Source: an uncultured Oscillospiraceae bacterium
GTDB taxonomy: Bacteria; Bacillota; Clostridia; Oscillospirales; Ruminococcaceae
Assembly: GCA_900553955.1 (NCBI GenBank)
Contig: USFO01000002.1
Span: forward strand, 1 to 58,801
Direction: 5' to 3'
Length of the DNA: 58,801 bases
The position numbers and the translations under genes were made by a program. Numbering within the stretch: the stretch's first letter is position 1; every line of letters starts with the position of its first letter. Under the pieces are notes generated by a model. The model was not told the origin of the DNA and searched no databases. It was given only the letters and a program-made list of their open reading frames with translations. Positions 9,297 to 18,957 of the stretch are shown one piece after another.

Positions 9297-9815
9297 TTAT
9301 TTAGGGGCTTTGGAAGAGATAACAACGACCATACTTCTTCCTTCAAGCTTAGGCTGCTTGTCAACGCTGCCCACTTCGGCACAGCCGTCGATAAACTTCT
9401 GTATGATGGTGACGCCCAGCTCCGGATGAGCCATTTCTCTTCCGCGGAAGCGCACGGAAACCTTAACCTTGTTGCCGTCGCCGAGGAATTTAACAGCGTT
9501 GCGAAGCTTGGTGTTGAAATCGTTGGTATCAATGTTAAGGGAAAGCCTTACTTCCTTGACCTCGATTGTCTTCTGATTTTTCTTTGCTTCTTTTTCGCGC
9601 TTTGCCTGTTCAAAACGATATTTGCCGTAGTCCATAATGCGGCAGACATGGGGGGTGGCGGTGGGCGCGATCTCTACGAGATCAAGATTTTTTTCCGCGG
9701 CGATTGCAAGGGCATCTTTTACAGAAATAATACCGAGCTGAGAGCCGTCGGAGTCGATCACGCGGACTTCCTTTTCGCGGATCTCCTCATTGATGAGCAG
9801 TTCCTGTTTTGCTAT
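9297..9815 (-). CDS. infC: translation initiation factor IF-3, ATA start codon
   Basis: A 172-residue factor that binds the 30S subunit, checks start codon-anticodon pairing and keeps subunits apart. The start is ATA (plus-strand tat, 9813-9815): GGAGGTG lies 9 bases upstream, the frame then reads IAKQELLINEEIREKEVR, the standard IF-3 N-terminus, and a TAA stop lies two codons upstream. The only other start, GTG at 9761, would cut into the N-terminal domain. In E. coli and others infC uses a rare start (AUU) so that IF-3 can repress its own translation; the same logic probably applies here. The C-terminal domain (VKVSVRFRGREMAHPELG) is intact. Confidence 0.93.
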   Translation of the reverse strand: MAKQELLINEEIREKEVRVIDSDGSQLGIISVKDALAIAAEKNLDLVEIAPTATPHVCRIMDYGKYRFEQAKREKEAKKNQKTIEVKEVRLSLNIDTNDFNTKLRNAVKFLGDGNKVKVSVRFRGREMAHPELGVTIIQKFIDGCAEVGSVDKQPKLEGRSMVVVISSKAPK

Positions 9816-9837
9816 GGCTTAACACCTCCAAATAAAA

Positions 9838-9965
9838 TAAAAAAGTGCGATACAAAGAAAGCACCGCACAGAGTCATTCCGAAAAAGACAGAGCCTTAAT
9901 CGGAGCTTGTTTGCCGTGCCTCATAGCTATGGGACGGCGAGAACGGTTCGTTCTGCTTCTTTGTA
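9838..9965 (-). promoter_or_regulatory. infC leader with attenuator, possibly an L20 leader
   Basis: About 150 bases separate the predicted transcription start (near 9965) from the infC ribosome site. The leader ends in a terminator-like hairpin: GTGCG and CGCAC arms (9865-9869 and 9845-9849) followed on the minus strand by six T. This lies just before GGAGGTG. In Firmicutes this operon is often controlled by L20 binding a leader that folds between terminator and antiterminator. Synteny and the hairpin support that; no covariance-model search was possible, so the family name is tentative. Confidence 0.55.
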
Positions 9966-9971
9966 AAGTCT

Positions 9972-10010
9972 ATTATATATTCAAAAAACCCCTTTGTCAA
10001 GGGGTTTTCG
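9972..10010 (-). promoter_or_regulatory. infC promoter overlapping the upstream gene's terminator
   Basis: On the minus strand a consensus sigma-A promoter is seen: TTGACA (9995-10000), a 17-base spacer, TATAAT (9972-9977). The -35 box is inside a hairpin with arms AAAACCCCTT and AAGGGGTTTT (about 9985-10008) that should terminate the membrane protein gene ending at 10030. Confidence 0.9.
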
Positions 10011-10029
10011 GCATAAAATAAAGGAAAAA

Positions 10030-10611
10030 TCAAAGCATAAGCACAAATATCGCCATGGTGGCGGAAACAATGCACACCGCCGTTCCCAAAATGAATTCCT
10101 TTACGGTGTGGCGCCGGGTCACAATGGAAGCCCAGAATATGGTGGCATAGAGCGCCGCCGCGGGCAGAAGCGCGCCCAAGCCGAAATAGTAGGTGGCGAA
10201 GAAAAGCGGGCTTGTGACGCTGCAGGCGTGGCCGCTGGCGCGTATCTTTATAACATTATTAAAAAGAACAAGAAGCATAAGGGAAATAAGATAAGCCGCA
10301 AGAATTGTGAGCACCGGCTTTGAGATTTTTGCTATAACGGCGTAAATAAATCCGCCGATATAGCCGATTACGCTGAAAAGAAACGCAATTTTGCGCTGCA
10401 TGGGACGCCCGCCCTTGCGAAGAGAGGGAACGATTGCCGCCACCGGATAGGCGAGGGCGGGGAATATGGCCAAGGCGGCAAGCGCCGTTATAAATTCACC
10501 CGTGGTTGCGAACACTCCGTCGCGAAAGAAGAACAAGAGGGCGAGCAGATAAGTTACCATGAGGGGCGGAATTGAAATTACCCGAATGAACATTGCAATT
10601 TTGTGTTTCAA
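10030..10611 (-). CDS. PAP2-like membrane protein, possible lipid phosphatase
   Basis: A 193-residue hydrophobic protein with about five to six membrane segments. Residues RASGHACSV followed later by TRRHTVKEFILG resemble motifs 2 and 3 (SGH and R-H) of PAP2-type phosphatases, which remove phosphate from lipids such as undecaprenyl pyrophosphate at the membrane. Motif 1 (KxxxxxxRP) is not clear, so the protein may be degenerate or distantly related. It ends at a strong hairpin shared with the infC promoter and is probably transcribed alone. Confidence 0.5.
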   Translation of the reverse strand: MKHKIAMFIRVISIPPLMVTYLLALLFFFRDGVFATTGEFITALAALAIFPALAYPVAAIVPSLRKGGRPMQRKIAFLFSVIGYIGGFIYAVIAKISKPVLTILAAYLISLMLLVLFNNVIKIRASGHACSVTSPLFFATYYFGLGALLPAAALYATIFWASIVTRRHTVKEFILGTAVCIVSATMAIFVLML

Positions 10612-10865
10612 CTAATCACCTCAAAAAGCATAATAATATTTCGGTATTATAAACTATGATTGTAATGGATTTGTTATGGAAAGGTGAAAAAGCAGAAAAA
10701 CTCGGCAAAACGGAATGAGCCTGAGGGCGTACAGACTGCACCGAAAAAGTTAAATCTGTGCGGCGCGGGAGCAGTCTCGGTTTTGTAAATTTAATTGGTG
10801 ATTATTTACTGATTGAACGCAAAATCTCTTCAAATTCTTCCTTTAACTGCCGCTAACCGCGCGCT

Positions 10866-13800
10866 TTACACCGGGATTTCCTCCCCAAAGCGGAACGACC
10901 AGATTACCGCTCCGGCGACCTCCCGACCGAGGGACACGGAGAGCAGGCGCTTATACATAAGAAGCTGTGCGGCGTACCGCTCCCGCAGTTCTTCGATGTT
11001 TTCCACATAGTCGGTTTTGTAGTCCAAAATATACAGCTTGCCGTCGTCCTCAAAAACGCAGTCCGCAACGCCCTGTACGGTGATTTTGTCCTCCGGCGCG
11101 GCATTTTCGTAGCCAAGCTCCGCCGCGGGTAGGCTTTGCAGGAACCGCAGCTCCCTTTTTACCCAGGGCGAGCGCTCAATACGCGAATAAAGCCTGCTTT
11201 CGAAGAAGGTGCGCACATGGTCGGTGTTTACGGTTTCAGCCTGCTTTTTAGTCAGGAATTTAAGTTCGGTAAGGCGGCGCAGCTCCTCCTCCGGGTGCTG
11301 CTTTGCGCTGTCAAAGTCGCAGAACTGCATAAATGTATGCAGCGCGGTTCCGCGGGCTGCTCCGGAGAGTGCGCCGCTTTGCGGCACGGCAGAGAAGAGC
11401 AGCTTTTTGCGCATTTCGCCGTGAGTAAGCTCCGAAACGCCCGCCTTCACCGGAATCCGCTCCGCCGCCGCAAAGGGATAGCACCAGCTTGCGCCGGCGG
11501 AAACCGCCGCGAAAACTGCCGGGTCGGCTTCGGCGCGGAGCGGTTCCTCCGCAGCTTTTTCGACGGCTTCTTCGGGCTGTTCCTCCGGTTTTACTACGGA
11601 AATTTTCCAATGTGTATCGTTATTCAGAATGTCGGATTCGGGAATGTTCGCCTTTGCGCGAAGGTCAACCGCGTCCGGGTGGCGCAGCAGTGAATAAAAA
11701 ATCCAGTCCGCTTCGCATTTTGCGCCGGAAATATAAAACGGGTCGATTCTGCGCCCGGTTTCGCGCACACCATCCGCCAGGTCCAGCAGGTATTTGTCGG
11801 GGTCTTTGCTTGTGGCGGTTATAATAAGATTTTCTTTCGCGCGGGTCAGCGCAACATAGAGTATACGCATTTCCTCCGCAAGGTTCAGACGGCGCTGCTC
11901 AAGCTTAACCGCTTCGCAGGGGACGGTGGAAAAACGCAGCCCTGTTTCGGCGCTTCGGCGCTTGCAGGCAAAGCCCAAATCCGGGTGGAGCAGAATCTGC
12001 TCCTGAGCGGAGGAATTGAATTGCTTTGACGTTCCGCAGAGGAACACCACCGGGAATTCAAGCCCCTTTGAGCCGTGAACGGTCAGCAGGCTTACGCAAT
12101 TTCCGCCAAAGCCGGTGTAGCCCGCCGTCTTTGATTTCTCGCTGCTTTGCTCCATGCGGTCAACAGCGCGCAAAAATGCGGAAAGTCCATGTACGCCCAC
12201 CGATTCAAGGTCGGCGGCCTGCTTTTCAAGCAGGCGCAGGTTTCCCAGGCGGACTTCGCCGTCCGGCAGCGCGCGCATCATTTGCGGATATGAAGTAAGC
12301 CGATAAAGCCGTTCAATTACGGAATCCGCGCTCTCCGCCGCGGCAGTTCGCCGAAGGTCGGAAAGCAGAGAAATAAACTCCGCGGCTTTTTCGTCGCCGG
12401 AATCCGCTGCCTGTTTCACCGCGGAATAAAGCGGAACCTTGCGGTTCTTTGCACGGATTTCCGCAAGCTCGTCCGGCGTGAAGGCGAACATTTCGGAGAG
12501 CATGGCGCCCGCCACGGGAATATCCAGCAGGGGGTTGTCCGCCGCACGGAGTACGTCAAGAACAGCAAGAACCTCCGGCCGGGCAAGCAGCCCGTCGCCC
12601 CGGTCGCTGCGGCAGCTTATACCAAGCCGGCGCAGCTCCTCAATGAAAATATCACCGATATCCTTTGTGGAACGCATAAGAATACATATATCGGAATATG
12701 TTACCGGGCGCTGCACGCCGCGGTCGGTAATAAGTGTGCCGCCCCGAACCATATCGCGAATTTTTTTTGCGACGAAGGCGGCTTCCGCCTTTTTGGCATT
12801 TTCTTCGTCGCCGCAGTTAATTAAAAACGCCTCGTTGCGGATAAGCCCATCCTCGGGGAACGGCGCTTCCGCCACGAGCATTTCCTCTGGACCGTATTCC
12901 ATCTCCGCTGCTTCGGGGCTCATAATCTGACCGAAGATAAAGTTCACTGCGCCCGCAATGCTTTTGCGGCTGCGATAGTTTTTGCCGAGAATAATTGTGG
13001 CGGGGAAGTGCTCGCCGTCAAAGACCCTCCACTCGCGCCGCTTTTCAAGAAAAAGCTCCGGCATCGCCTGACGAAAACGGTAAATGCTCTGCTTTACATC
13101 GCCGACGAAGAAAAGATTGTCTCCCCTCGAGATTACGGAAAAAATCGTATCCTGCGCTTTGTTTATATCCTGACATTCGTCCACCAGAATGTAGTCAAAG
13201 CGTGCCGCAATATCCTTTGCCGCGGGGGTGGGAATAAAGCTTCCGTTTCCGTCACGCTCCGCAAGCACCGCAAGGGCAAACTGCTCCATATCGGGGAAAT
13301 CCACAACCTTGCGCTCGCGTTTTTTTTCGGAAAACACACGGTCGTAATCCATCACAAGGTCAAAAAGCCGCCTCACCTTCGGGTAAAGGTCGGCAATGTC
13401 CTCACGAAAATCCTCTGCGGAAGCGTCGAACAGCCTGCGAAGCTCCGCGTCGTTGCCGTAAACCGGCTTTTTATAGGCGTCTCTCGCCGCCTTGACCTCC
13501 TCAGTTATCATCCGGTCGTTTGCGGGAACACGGTTGCTTCCCGGCAGATTCGGGAATTTGAGCGTAAAAAGAGCGGTGCGCAGGCGGTTCCAGCCTTCCT
13601 CTGTGCAAAGGCGCAGAAGCTCCCGCAAAATGAGCACATCCTCGGCAAAAACACTGCGGTAAGCCGCAGCGTCATGCTCAAGGCAGTAATGCTCCATATA
13701 TTTTGCCTGGGCAATGCAGTGCCTGAGCACGGTTTCCGCCCGTTCAAGAATTATTCTGCCCCAGGGGGTGTCCTCCACCGGAATTTCCGGGTTATACATG

Positions 13801-14393
13801 GCGGCTTTCTCCGAAAGCCAGTCGTCATAACGCGGTATGCTGCGTATGTACTCATAAAGCTTGAGCACGGCCTCCTCAAGCTTGGAATCGTTTCTGCCCG
13901 CGCCGAGAGTTTCCGCAAGCTCGCAAAAATCCGGGTCGTTTTCCGCGTATGCGTTTTCAAAAGTTTCCTCGATTGCGGCGGCGGAAACCGCGGATTTTTC
14001 CTGCTCGTCCATGGCGCGAAAATCCGGAGAAAGCCCAAGGGTACTGAAGCTTTCCCGCACAACGTCAAGGCAGAAGGAGGATATGGTCGCAATATGAGCA
14101 CGCTCCATCAAAAGCTGCTGGCGGCGCAGGCGCCGGTCGTCGGGGCTTTGCTCAATAAGCTCCGTAAGGGCGGCGTTTATGCGGGTTTTCATTTCCGCCG
14201 CCGCCAGATTCGTAAAAGTAACAGCCAAAATGCGGTCTGCGTCCACCGGATTTTCCTCCCGGGTGAGCATACGGATGATGCGCTCCACCAAAACCGCGGT
14301 TTTTCCGCTGCCTGCGGCGGCGGAAACAAGCAGGTCGCCGCCGAATGCGGTAATCGCTTCAAGCTGCTCTTTGTTCCATTTACGCTCTGCCAT
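10866..14393 (-). CDS. addA: ATP-dependent helicase/nuclease subunit AddA
   Basis: A 1175-residue motor and nuclease subunit of AddAB, which resects double-strand DNA ends and makes the 3' tail for RecA. It has a UvrD-type helicase with Walker A SAAAGSGKTAV (K31), DYILVDECQDIN, and VTFTNLAAAEM. The C-terminal RecB-like nuclease is present (ILDYKTDYVEN with the DYK motif near residue 1120). The start is the ATG at 14393, which overlaps the end of addB by 14 bases; the longer open frame upstream lies inside addB. addB-addA order is standard for Firmicutes. Confidence 0.96.
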   Translation of the reverse strand: MAERKWNKEQLEAITAFGGDLLVSAAAGSGKTAVLVERIIRMLTREENPVDADRILAVTFTNLAAAEMKTRINAALTELIEQSPDDRRLRRQQLLMERAHIATISSFCLDVVRESFSTLGLSPDFRAMDEQEKSAVSAAAIEETFENAYAENDPDFCELAETLGAGRNDSKLEEAVLKLYEYIRSIPRYDDWLSEKAAMYNPEIPVEDTPWGRIILERAETVLRHCIAQAKYMEHYCLEHDAAAYRSVFAEDVLILRELLRLCTEEGWNRLRTALFTLKFPNLPGSNRVPANDRMITEEVKAARDAYKKPVYGNDAELRRLFDASAEDFREDIADLYPKVRRLFDLVMDYDRVFSEKKRERKVVDFPDMEQFALAVLAERDGNGSFIPTPAAKDIAARFDYILVDECQDINKAQDTIFSVISRGDNLFFVGDVKQSIYRFRQAMPELFLEKRREWRVFDGEHFPATIILGKNYRSRKSIAGAVNFIFGQIMSPEAAEMEYGPEEMLVAEAPFPEDGLIRNEAFLINCGDEENAKKAEAAFVAKKIRDMVRGGTLITDRGVQRPVTYSDICILMRSTKDIGDIFIEELRRLGISCRSDRGDGLLARPEVLAVLDVLRAADNPLLDIPVAGAMLSEMFAFTPDELAEIRAKNRKVPLYSAVKQAADSGDEKAAEFISLLSDLRRTAAAESADSVIERLYRLTSYPQMMRALPDGEVRLGNLRLLEKQAADLESVGVHGLSAFLRAVDRMEQSSEKSKTAGYTGFGGNCVSLLTVHGSKGLEFPVVFLCGTSKQFNSSAQEQILLHPDLGFACKRRSAETGLRFSTVPCEAVKLEQRRLNLAEEMRILYVALTRAKENLIITATSKDPDKYLLDLADGVRETGRRIDPFYISGAKCEADWIFYSLLRHPDAVDLRAKANIPESDILNNDTHWKISVVKPEEQPEEAVEKAAEEPLRAEADPAVFAAVSAGASWCYPFAAAERIPVKAGVSELTHGEMRKKLLFSAVPQSGALSGAARGTALHTFMQFCDFDSAKQHPEEELRRLTELKFLTKKQAETVNTDHVRTFFESRLYSRIERSPWVKRELRFLQSLPAAELGYENAAPEDKITVQGVADCVFEDDGKLYILDYKTDYVENIEELRERYAAQLLMYKRLLSVSLGREVAGAVIWSFRFGEEIPV

Positions 14394-17300
14394 TCTCGTC
14401 GCCTCCTTCGGTTCTTTTATAAAATTCGTCCGGCTTAAATTCCTCCATTTGGCGGAACGGGCTTTGGCTGCTCCGGCGGCAAACCGCAGCGAAAGAGCAG
14501 TATTCGCAGGAGGTCCGGTCCTTTTTTTTATACGGCAGCGCCGGAATTGCTCCGCCGTAAAGGCTTTCCGCCATGCCAAGAAGCAGCCCGTCGACATAAG
14601 TCTTTATTTTGCCAAGCTGCTCAAGGCTTGCAAGGGTGGCTTCCTTTGTGGAAGTAATACCGTCCTTGCCCTTTTTAACCGGGATAAACACGCCGTGAAG
14701 ACCCGGCTCCATGGCATTAAGCACCGATTCATCGTTAAGAAGCAGTCCATTCATGTGCAGCTTTTTATTTTCTTTTTCTGCGGCGGCTTCTTTGGAATCG
14801 CCGCGCTCACCGGGAAGGACAGGATTTATTGCCGGCATATAGAGTATGCCTGCGGGCACGCAGCTTTTAAGCCCGCCTTTGCCATCCTTCCATATGGCGA
14901 ACAGATACATGAGCATCTGCATATTAAGCCCATAATAAACATCACTTAGCGCAAAAACCTTTTCGCCGGATTTATAGTCGATAACCCGCACAAAGCGGCT
15001 GCCGTTTTTGTCCATAATGTCCACGCGGTCGATTTTGCCCTCCACAACAACTTCGTGTCCGTCGGGCGCGGTCAGGGTATAGGCGCCCACTTCTCCGCCT
15101 TTACCCACCGGAAGCTCAAAGGCATATGGAAGGAACTCCGACGCCTTAAATTCCTCACCAAGCCGGCGAAGAAGCTTAAAAAGCGTGCCTGCAAGTCGTT
15201 CGTAAAGATAGAGAAAACGCGCGGGCTTGTTTTCGGCAGTGCCGAAAAAATTATTCAAATATTCCGCAAGCACGGATTCAATCTCAGCACGCAGCTCTTC
15301 GTCGGAAAGGGCGGCAATACCAGCGCCGCCGTGGGCGGAAACCACGTGCTGAAGCACATAGTGAATAATGTCACCGTTTGAAAGAGGAGTAAGCTCCGCC
15401 TTTTGCCGCTCTTTAAGCGAAAGCCCGGAATTAAGGAAGTACGAAAACGGGCAGTTTTCGTACTTTTCTATGCTCGAGGGCGAAACCCGAAGCCGGCTGC
15501 CGAATATATCGGCGGCGCTTTGAGCACGGCTTAGCACGAAGCTTTCGGGCTTCGTTTCCACGCCCAAATTTTGAGCACGCTCCCGCCAAAGGGGGCGCGC
15601 CGCGAAATATTCGCGCAGCGCTTCCGCCGCAGGTGTGCTCGCCTTGCCGAAGCGGGAGAGCCGCTCAAATGCAAGCTCTTCGCTGCAAAGCCAGAATGCT
15701 TCCGGCAGCTCGGCAGTGCTCATTTTTTCGGCAGTGGTCGCGTGCTCAAGCCGGCTTACCAAAATGGAGGGAGATTGCTCCGCTCCGGCACAGTCAAATT
15801 CCGGGTAGCTCAAATAAACCCGCTCGGAAGCGCAGGTCAGCGCCGTATAAGCATACATTCTTTCGGAAAGAAGGGCGTCGTTTTCGTCCTCCGCAAGCTC
15901 GATGCCCATGTTCTTCATGTCTCTGCGCTCTTCCTCGGTAAAGAGGCTGCCGCTTTTCGGCGGAGCGGGGAACACGCCGTCAAGTGCGCCAATAACAAAC
16001 ACGGCTTTTATGCCGGAGGGGCGCATTCTGTCCGCCGTTCCGGCGGAAACGCAGTCCAAGGTGCGGGGCAGCACACCGATTTTTGCACTGAGCAGTACAA
16101 GCTCAAAAAGCTGCCCCAGCGCCGCGCCCCCAAGGGGCGCTTCTGCCAGTGCGGCGGAAAACTTATCAAGCGCCGCCACAAGAAAGCTCCAGAACGTGTC
16201 CAAATCCTCCGCCGCGGCGGTGTTTCCGGCGGCGTTGTATTCATCGTAAAGGCGGCGCAGCCCCTCGGTGACCTTGCACTCGCAAAGGTAGTCATAAAGC
16301 GCCGCGGCAAATTCGCTGCCGTTCGCCTTGTCAATGCGGCGGCGCAGCCGCTCAAGAGGCTCGCACACGGCGGCACGAAGGGCATTTATCCGCGGCAGAG
16401 GTTCAAAGTCCTGCGGGCGGCCTTCCACCGCGCCCCTAGGGTTCTTCGTGAATTCCGAGAGAAGCTCTTTGCGGCGAACATTCCAGATAAAGCAGTAATT
16501 TTCAAATTCCGCGGCGTCCTCATCGGAAACGGGGATGATTCCGGTTTTGATAATGCGCATAATGTCCGCACAGTCCAGATTTCCCCGGCAGGCGGCAAGG
16601 GATGCGGAAACGAACGCTGCCAGCGGGTGGGACGCAATCTGCGCGGGCTCGTCGGAATAAAGCGGAATCCTCGCTTTGCGGAATGCCTCCGGCAGCGCAT
16701 GCCGGTAAGGAGTAAGATCTCGGGCAATTATTGCTATTTCGCGCCAGCGCATGCCCTGATTTACAAGAGCGCGGACTTCGCACGCAACAAATTCCGCTTC
16801 GTCATAAACATCGGCGGCGGTGACGATTTTAACTTCGCCGTTTGCCTGCGGCTGTTCGCCGCCGCTTTGCAGAAAGTGTCTTTCTATGGCGGAAATTGCC
16901 TTCGGGCGGCAGTCGTGCTTCGGTGCGGCAACCGTCGGCGTCATAACGGCGGCACCCGCCGCCTTTGCCGCCTGTTCAAGCCGTCGGGCGGTGCGCTGCG
17001 TTTTGGAAAAAAGCCCGGTTCCGCCGGTGCGGTCGTAAATTTCCGGGCAGCAAAGGCTTGCCGCCACAAGCGGCGACTGCGCCAAAATGATGCGCAGCAG
17101 CTTGTATTCGCTGCCGGTAAATCCGGTGAAGTTGTCGATAAAAACCGCCGTTTCGGAAAAGAAATCGTTCTCAAGCAGTATGTCGCACGCCCGGGAAATA
17201 TCCGTCAGCGGGTCGAGAAAGCTTTTCGCCAGCATTGCGTCGTAAAGCGCAAAAACAGAGGAAAGATCCGCCGCTTTGTCCCGCAGAACGCTGCCCGCCG

Positions 17301-17718
17301 CATCGTCAGAAACGCGCAGAAGATCCACGCAGTCAAGTCCGGCATTTTTTATTTCGGAATCCGTGCGCACCAGCTTTTCAATAAAAGCTGCATTGTGCGC
17401 GTTCTTTTTATAATATTTCAGGTTGTCGGCGCACTCGTGCAGCGCCGCGCCCATAAGCAGAAGCTTTGTGGTGTCGTCTGAATATTCCCCCGCAACGCCG
17501 CCGAAGCGGCGAAAAACGCTGTTGCAAAGGCGCGAAAAGCTAAGCACCTCCACCTTTTGCGCCGCTTCCGCGCCAAGCGCTTCCCCAAGGAGCTTTTCGC
17601 TCTCGAAGGAGAATTGTTCCGGCACAACAAGATATGCCGCCTTGCCCCAGTCCTTTATCGCGGCGTAAAGCGCGTCGCGCCGCGCCTGTTCGTTTGTTCC
17701 GATAATAAAGCGAAGCAT
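14380..17718 (-). CDS. addB: ATP-dependent nuclease subunit AddB
   Basis: A 1112-residue partner of AddA. The nuclease domain has IDYKSGEK near residue 910. Iron-sulphur cysteines are seen at YENCPFSYF and CEYCSFAAVC at the C-terminus. The start is ATG 17718, 8 bases after GGAGG; the longer frame upstream lacks homology. The N-terminus MLRFIIGTNEQARRDAL is where AddB normally carries Walker A (GxxGxGKT), and here the lysine and glycines are missing, so ATP binding by AddB is probably lost. A TATAAT box at 17779-17784 may be its promoter. Confidence 0.95.
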   Translation of the reverse strand: MLRFIIGTNEQARRDALYAAIKDWGKAAYLVVPEQFSFESEKLLGEALGAEAAQKVEVLSFSRLCNSVFRRFGGVAGEYSDDTTKLLLMGAALHECADNLKYYKKNAHNAAFIEKLVRTDSEIKNAGLDCVDLLRVSDDAAGSVLRDKAADLSSVFALYDAMLAKSFLDPLTDISRACDILLENDFFSETAVFIDNFTGFTGSEYKLLRIILAQSPLVAASLCCPEIYDRTGGTGLFSKTQRTARRLEQAAKAAGAAVMTPTVAAPKHDCRPKAISAIERHFLQSGGEQPQANGEVKIVTAADVYDEAEFVACEVRALVNQGMRWREIAIIARDLTPYRHALPEAFRKARIPLYSDEPAQIASHPLAAFVSASLAACRGNLDCADIMRIIKTGIIPVSDEDAAEFENYCFIWNVRRKELLSEFTKNPRGAVEGRPQDFEPLPRINALRAAVCEPLERLRRRIDKANGSEFAAALYDYLCECKVTEGLRRLYDEYNAAGNTAAAEDLDTFWSFLVAALDKFSAALAEAPLGGAALGQLFELVLLSAKIGVLPRTLDCVSAGTADRMRPSGIKAVFVIGALDGVFPAPPKSGSLFTEEERRDMKNMGIELAEDENDALLSERMYAYTALTCASERVYLSYPEFDCAGAEQSPSILVSRLEHATTAEKMSTAELPEAFWLCSEELAFERLSRFGKASTPAAEALREYFAARPLWRERAQNLGVETKPESFVLSRAQSAADIFGSRLRVSPSSIEKYENCPFSYFLNSGLSLKERQKAELTPLSNGDIIHYVLQHVVSAHGGAGIAALSDEELRAEIESVLAEYLNNFFGTAENKPARFLYLYERLAGTLFKLLRRLGEEFKASEFLPYAFELPVGKGGEVGAYTLTAPDGHEVVVEGKIDRVDIMDKNGSRFVRVIDYKSGEKVFALSDVYYGLNMQMLMYLFAIWKDGKGGLKSCVPAGILYMPAINPVLPGERGDSKEAAAEKENKKLHMNGLLLNDESVLNAMEPGLHGVFIPVKKGKDGITSTKEATLASLEQLGKIKTYVDGLLLGMAESLYGGAIPALPYKKKDRTSCEYCSFAAVCRRSSQSPFRQMEEFKPDEFYKRTEGGDENGRA

Positions 17719-17842
17719 AAAATACACCTCCGTTCTCTGCACCGGCGGGCAAAGCCGCGCCGCCGATGATACAAAATAATTATAACATGAGCACCGCGAA
17801 AAATAAACTAATTTAAGGTAAAAGATAAAATTTTGAAAAGCA

Positions 17843-17873
17843 AAAGCGCGGTGCTCATTGAGCACCGCGCTTT
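17843..17873 (-). terminator. GTGCTC-type palindrome, terminator after the CmpB-family gene
   Basis: A 15-base perfect stem, AAAGCGCGGTGCTCA against TGAGCACCGCGCTTT. The inner arms are the dispersed GTGCTC/GAGCAC word. It lies downstream of the minus-strand gene ending at 17922 and upstream of addB. A loose second pair (CGTGCTA and GAGCAC) is at about 17889-17908. Confidence 0.7.
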
Positions 17874-17921
17874 CTCGTTTCCGTGCGCCCGTGCTAAAAA
17901 TGAGCACAGGAACTTTTACAT

Positions 17922-18866
17922 TTACTTGTTTTCTTCGCCCTTGTCCTTCAAATGGTCAAGTGCCTCCTGATAATCGTTGCTCCTAATATCCGGGAAAGCC
18001 TTGATTATGCGGCGGTACTTGTGCTTCGCAGCGGAAAGCTTATCCGCAATATCGGAGCGCAGCTTTCCGAGGCGGGCACGCTGTTCCTCGCCCTTTTCCT
18101 CGCGTTCTTCGGCGATACGCTCCTTCTCCTTTGCACGTATGGAGGCAAAGAGCGCCTGCTCCTCGGCGCGGTGCTTTTCGGCAAGAGCCTGCTCCTCCGC
18201 CTTATGAGCACGGCACATTTCGGTGAAGTCGGCGTAGCGTTCCTTGGTATCATCCGCCTGTCCCTTGATAATGAGCACCTTGTCGGAGATGTTCTCGCCG
18301 ATTTTGTCGGAGATTTCGTGTATTTCCGCAGCCATAGCGGTAAGAGCGCGCAGGTTCTTCTGCATATTGTGAATTGTAGTGACCGTTGCGATAAGGTCGC
18401 AGACTATGCACACGGAGAAAACGCCCAGCAGCGCCCAGCCCAGCACCGTGGGAATAACGCCGACGGCGGTTTCTATAAGGGGCTGAATAATCTTCATAAC
18501 GGCGGTGGCGGCAAGCCCCCAGATTATCGAAAAGCCAAGGCAGATGTAGCCGCAGAGATTGAATTTGTTGTTGGTATAATCCCACCATCTTGTGTGGAAT
18601 ATCTTTTCAAGCGCCCATCCGGTAACAAATTCAAGGGAGCTTGTTATTACGACCGAGCCGACAAAGAGCAAAAGCAGATTGTCCTTCAGCGGCGTAAGCG
18701 CCATTATGATTATCACAAGACCGAAGCCGTATACGGGGCAAACCGGACCGTTCAAAAAGCCGCGGTTTACAAACTTGCCGGTTTTTACGGCAAAGAAAGA
18801 TACCTCCGTACACCATCCAAGAAAGGCATAAATAAAAAAGTACCACATAATATTATAAATTGTCAT
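17922..18866 (-). CDS. CmpB-family membrane protein with C-terminal coiled coil
   Basis: A 314-residue protein. The first about 175 residues hold five likely membrane segments with the family pattern FFIYAFLGWCTE, NRGFLNGPVCPVYGFG and a WDY motif near residue 95. This fits the clostridial family called putative ABC transporter type IV/CmpB (PF06541-like). About residues 180-310 are charged and rich in E, A, K and R, a long helical or coiled-coil tail in the cytoplasm. No ATPase gene is adjacent, so transport is unproven. GGAGGG lies 6 bases before the ATG. Confidence 0.75.
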   Translation of the reverse strand: MTIYNIMWYFFIYAFLGWCTEVSFFAVKTGKFVNRGFLNGPVCPVYGFGLVIIIMALTPLKDNLLLLFVGSVVITSSLEFVTGWALEKIFHTRWWDYTNNKFNLCGYICLGFSIIWGLAATAVMKIIQPLIETAVGVIPTVLGWALLGVFSVCIVCDLIATVTTIHNMQKNLRALTAMAAEIHEISDKIGENISDKVLIIKGQADDTKERYADFTEMCRAHKAEEQALAEKHRAEEQALFASIRAKEKERIAEEREEKGEEQRARLGKLRSDIADKLSAAKHKYRRIIKAFPDIRSNDYQEALDHLKDKGEENK

Positions 18867-18957
18867 GTTTTTCCCTCCTTCTGCAAAGATAATAGCATAT
18901 TTCGCAGAAATTTTCTACATATTTTTTTCGGCGAACGCCGCTTTTACGGAAAACCTC

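Noticed and set aside
10612..10865. small gene between addA and the membrane protein
   Set aside because: Only short frames without ribosome sites; the region looks non-coding with no clear structure.
15571..17481. 636-codon plus-strand frame over addB
   Set aside because: Antisense of addB in a GC-rich, stop-poor frame; composition is not protein-like.
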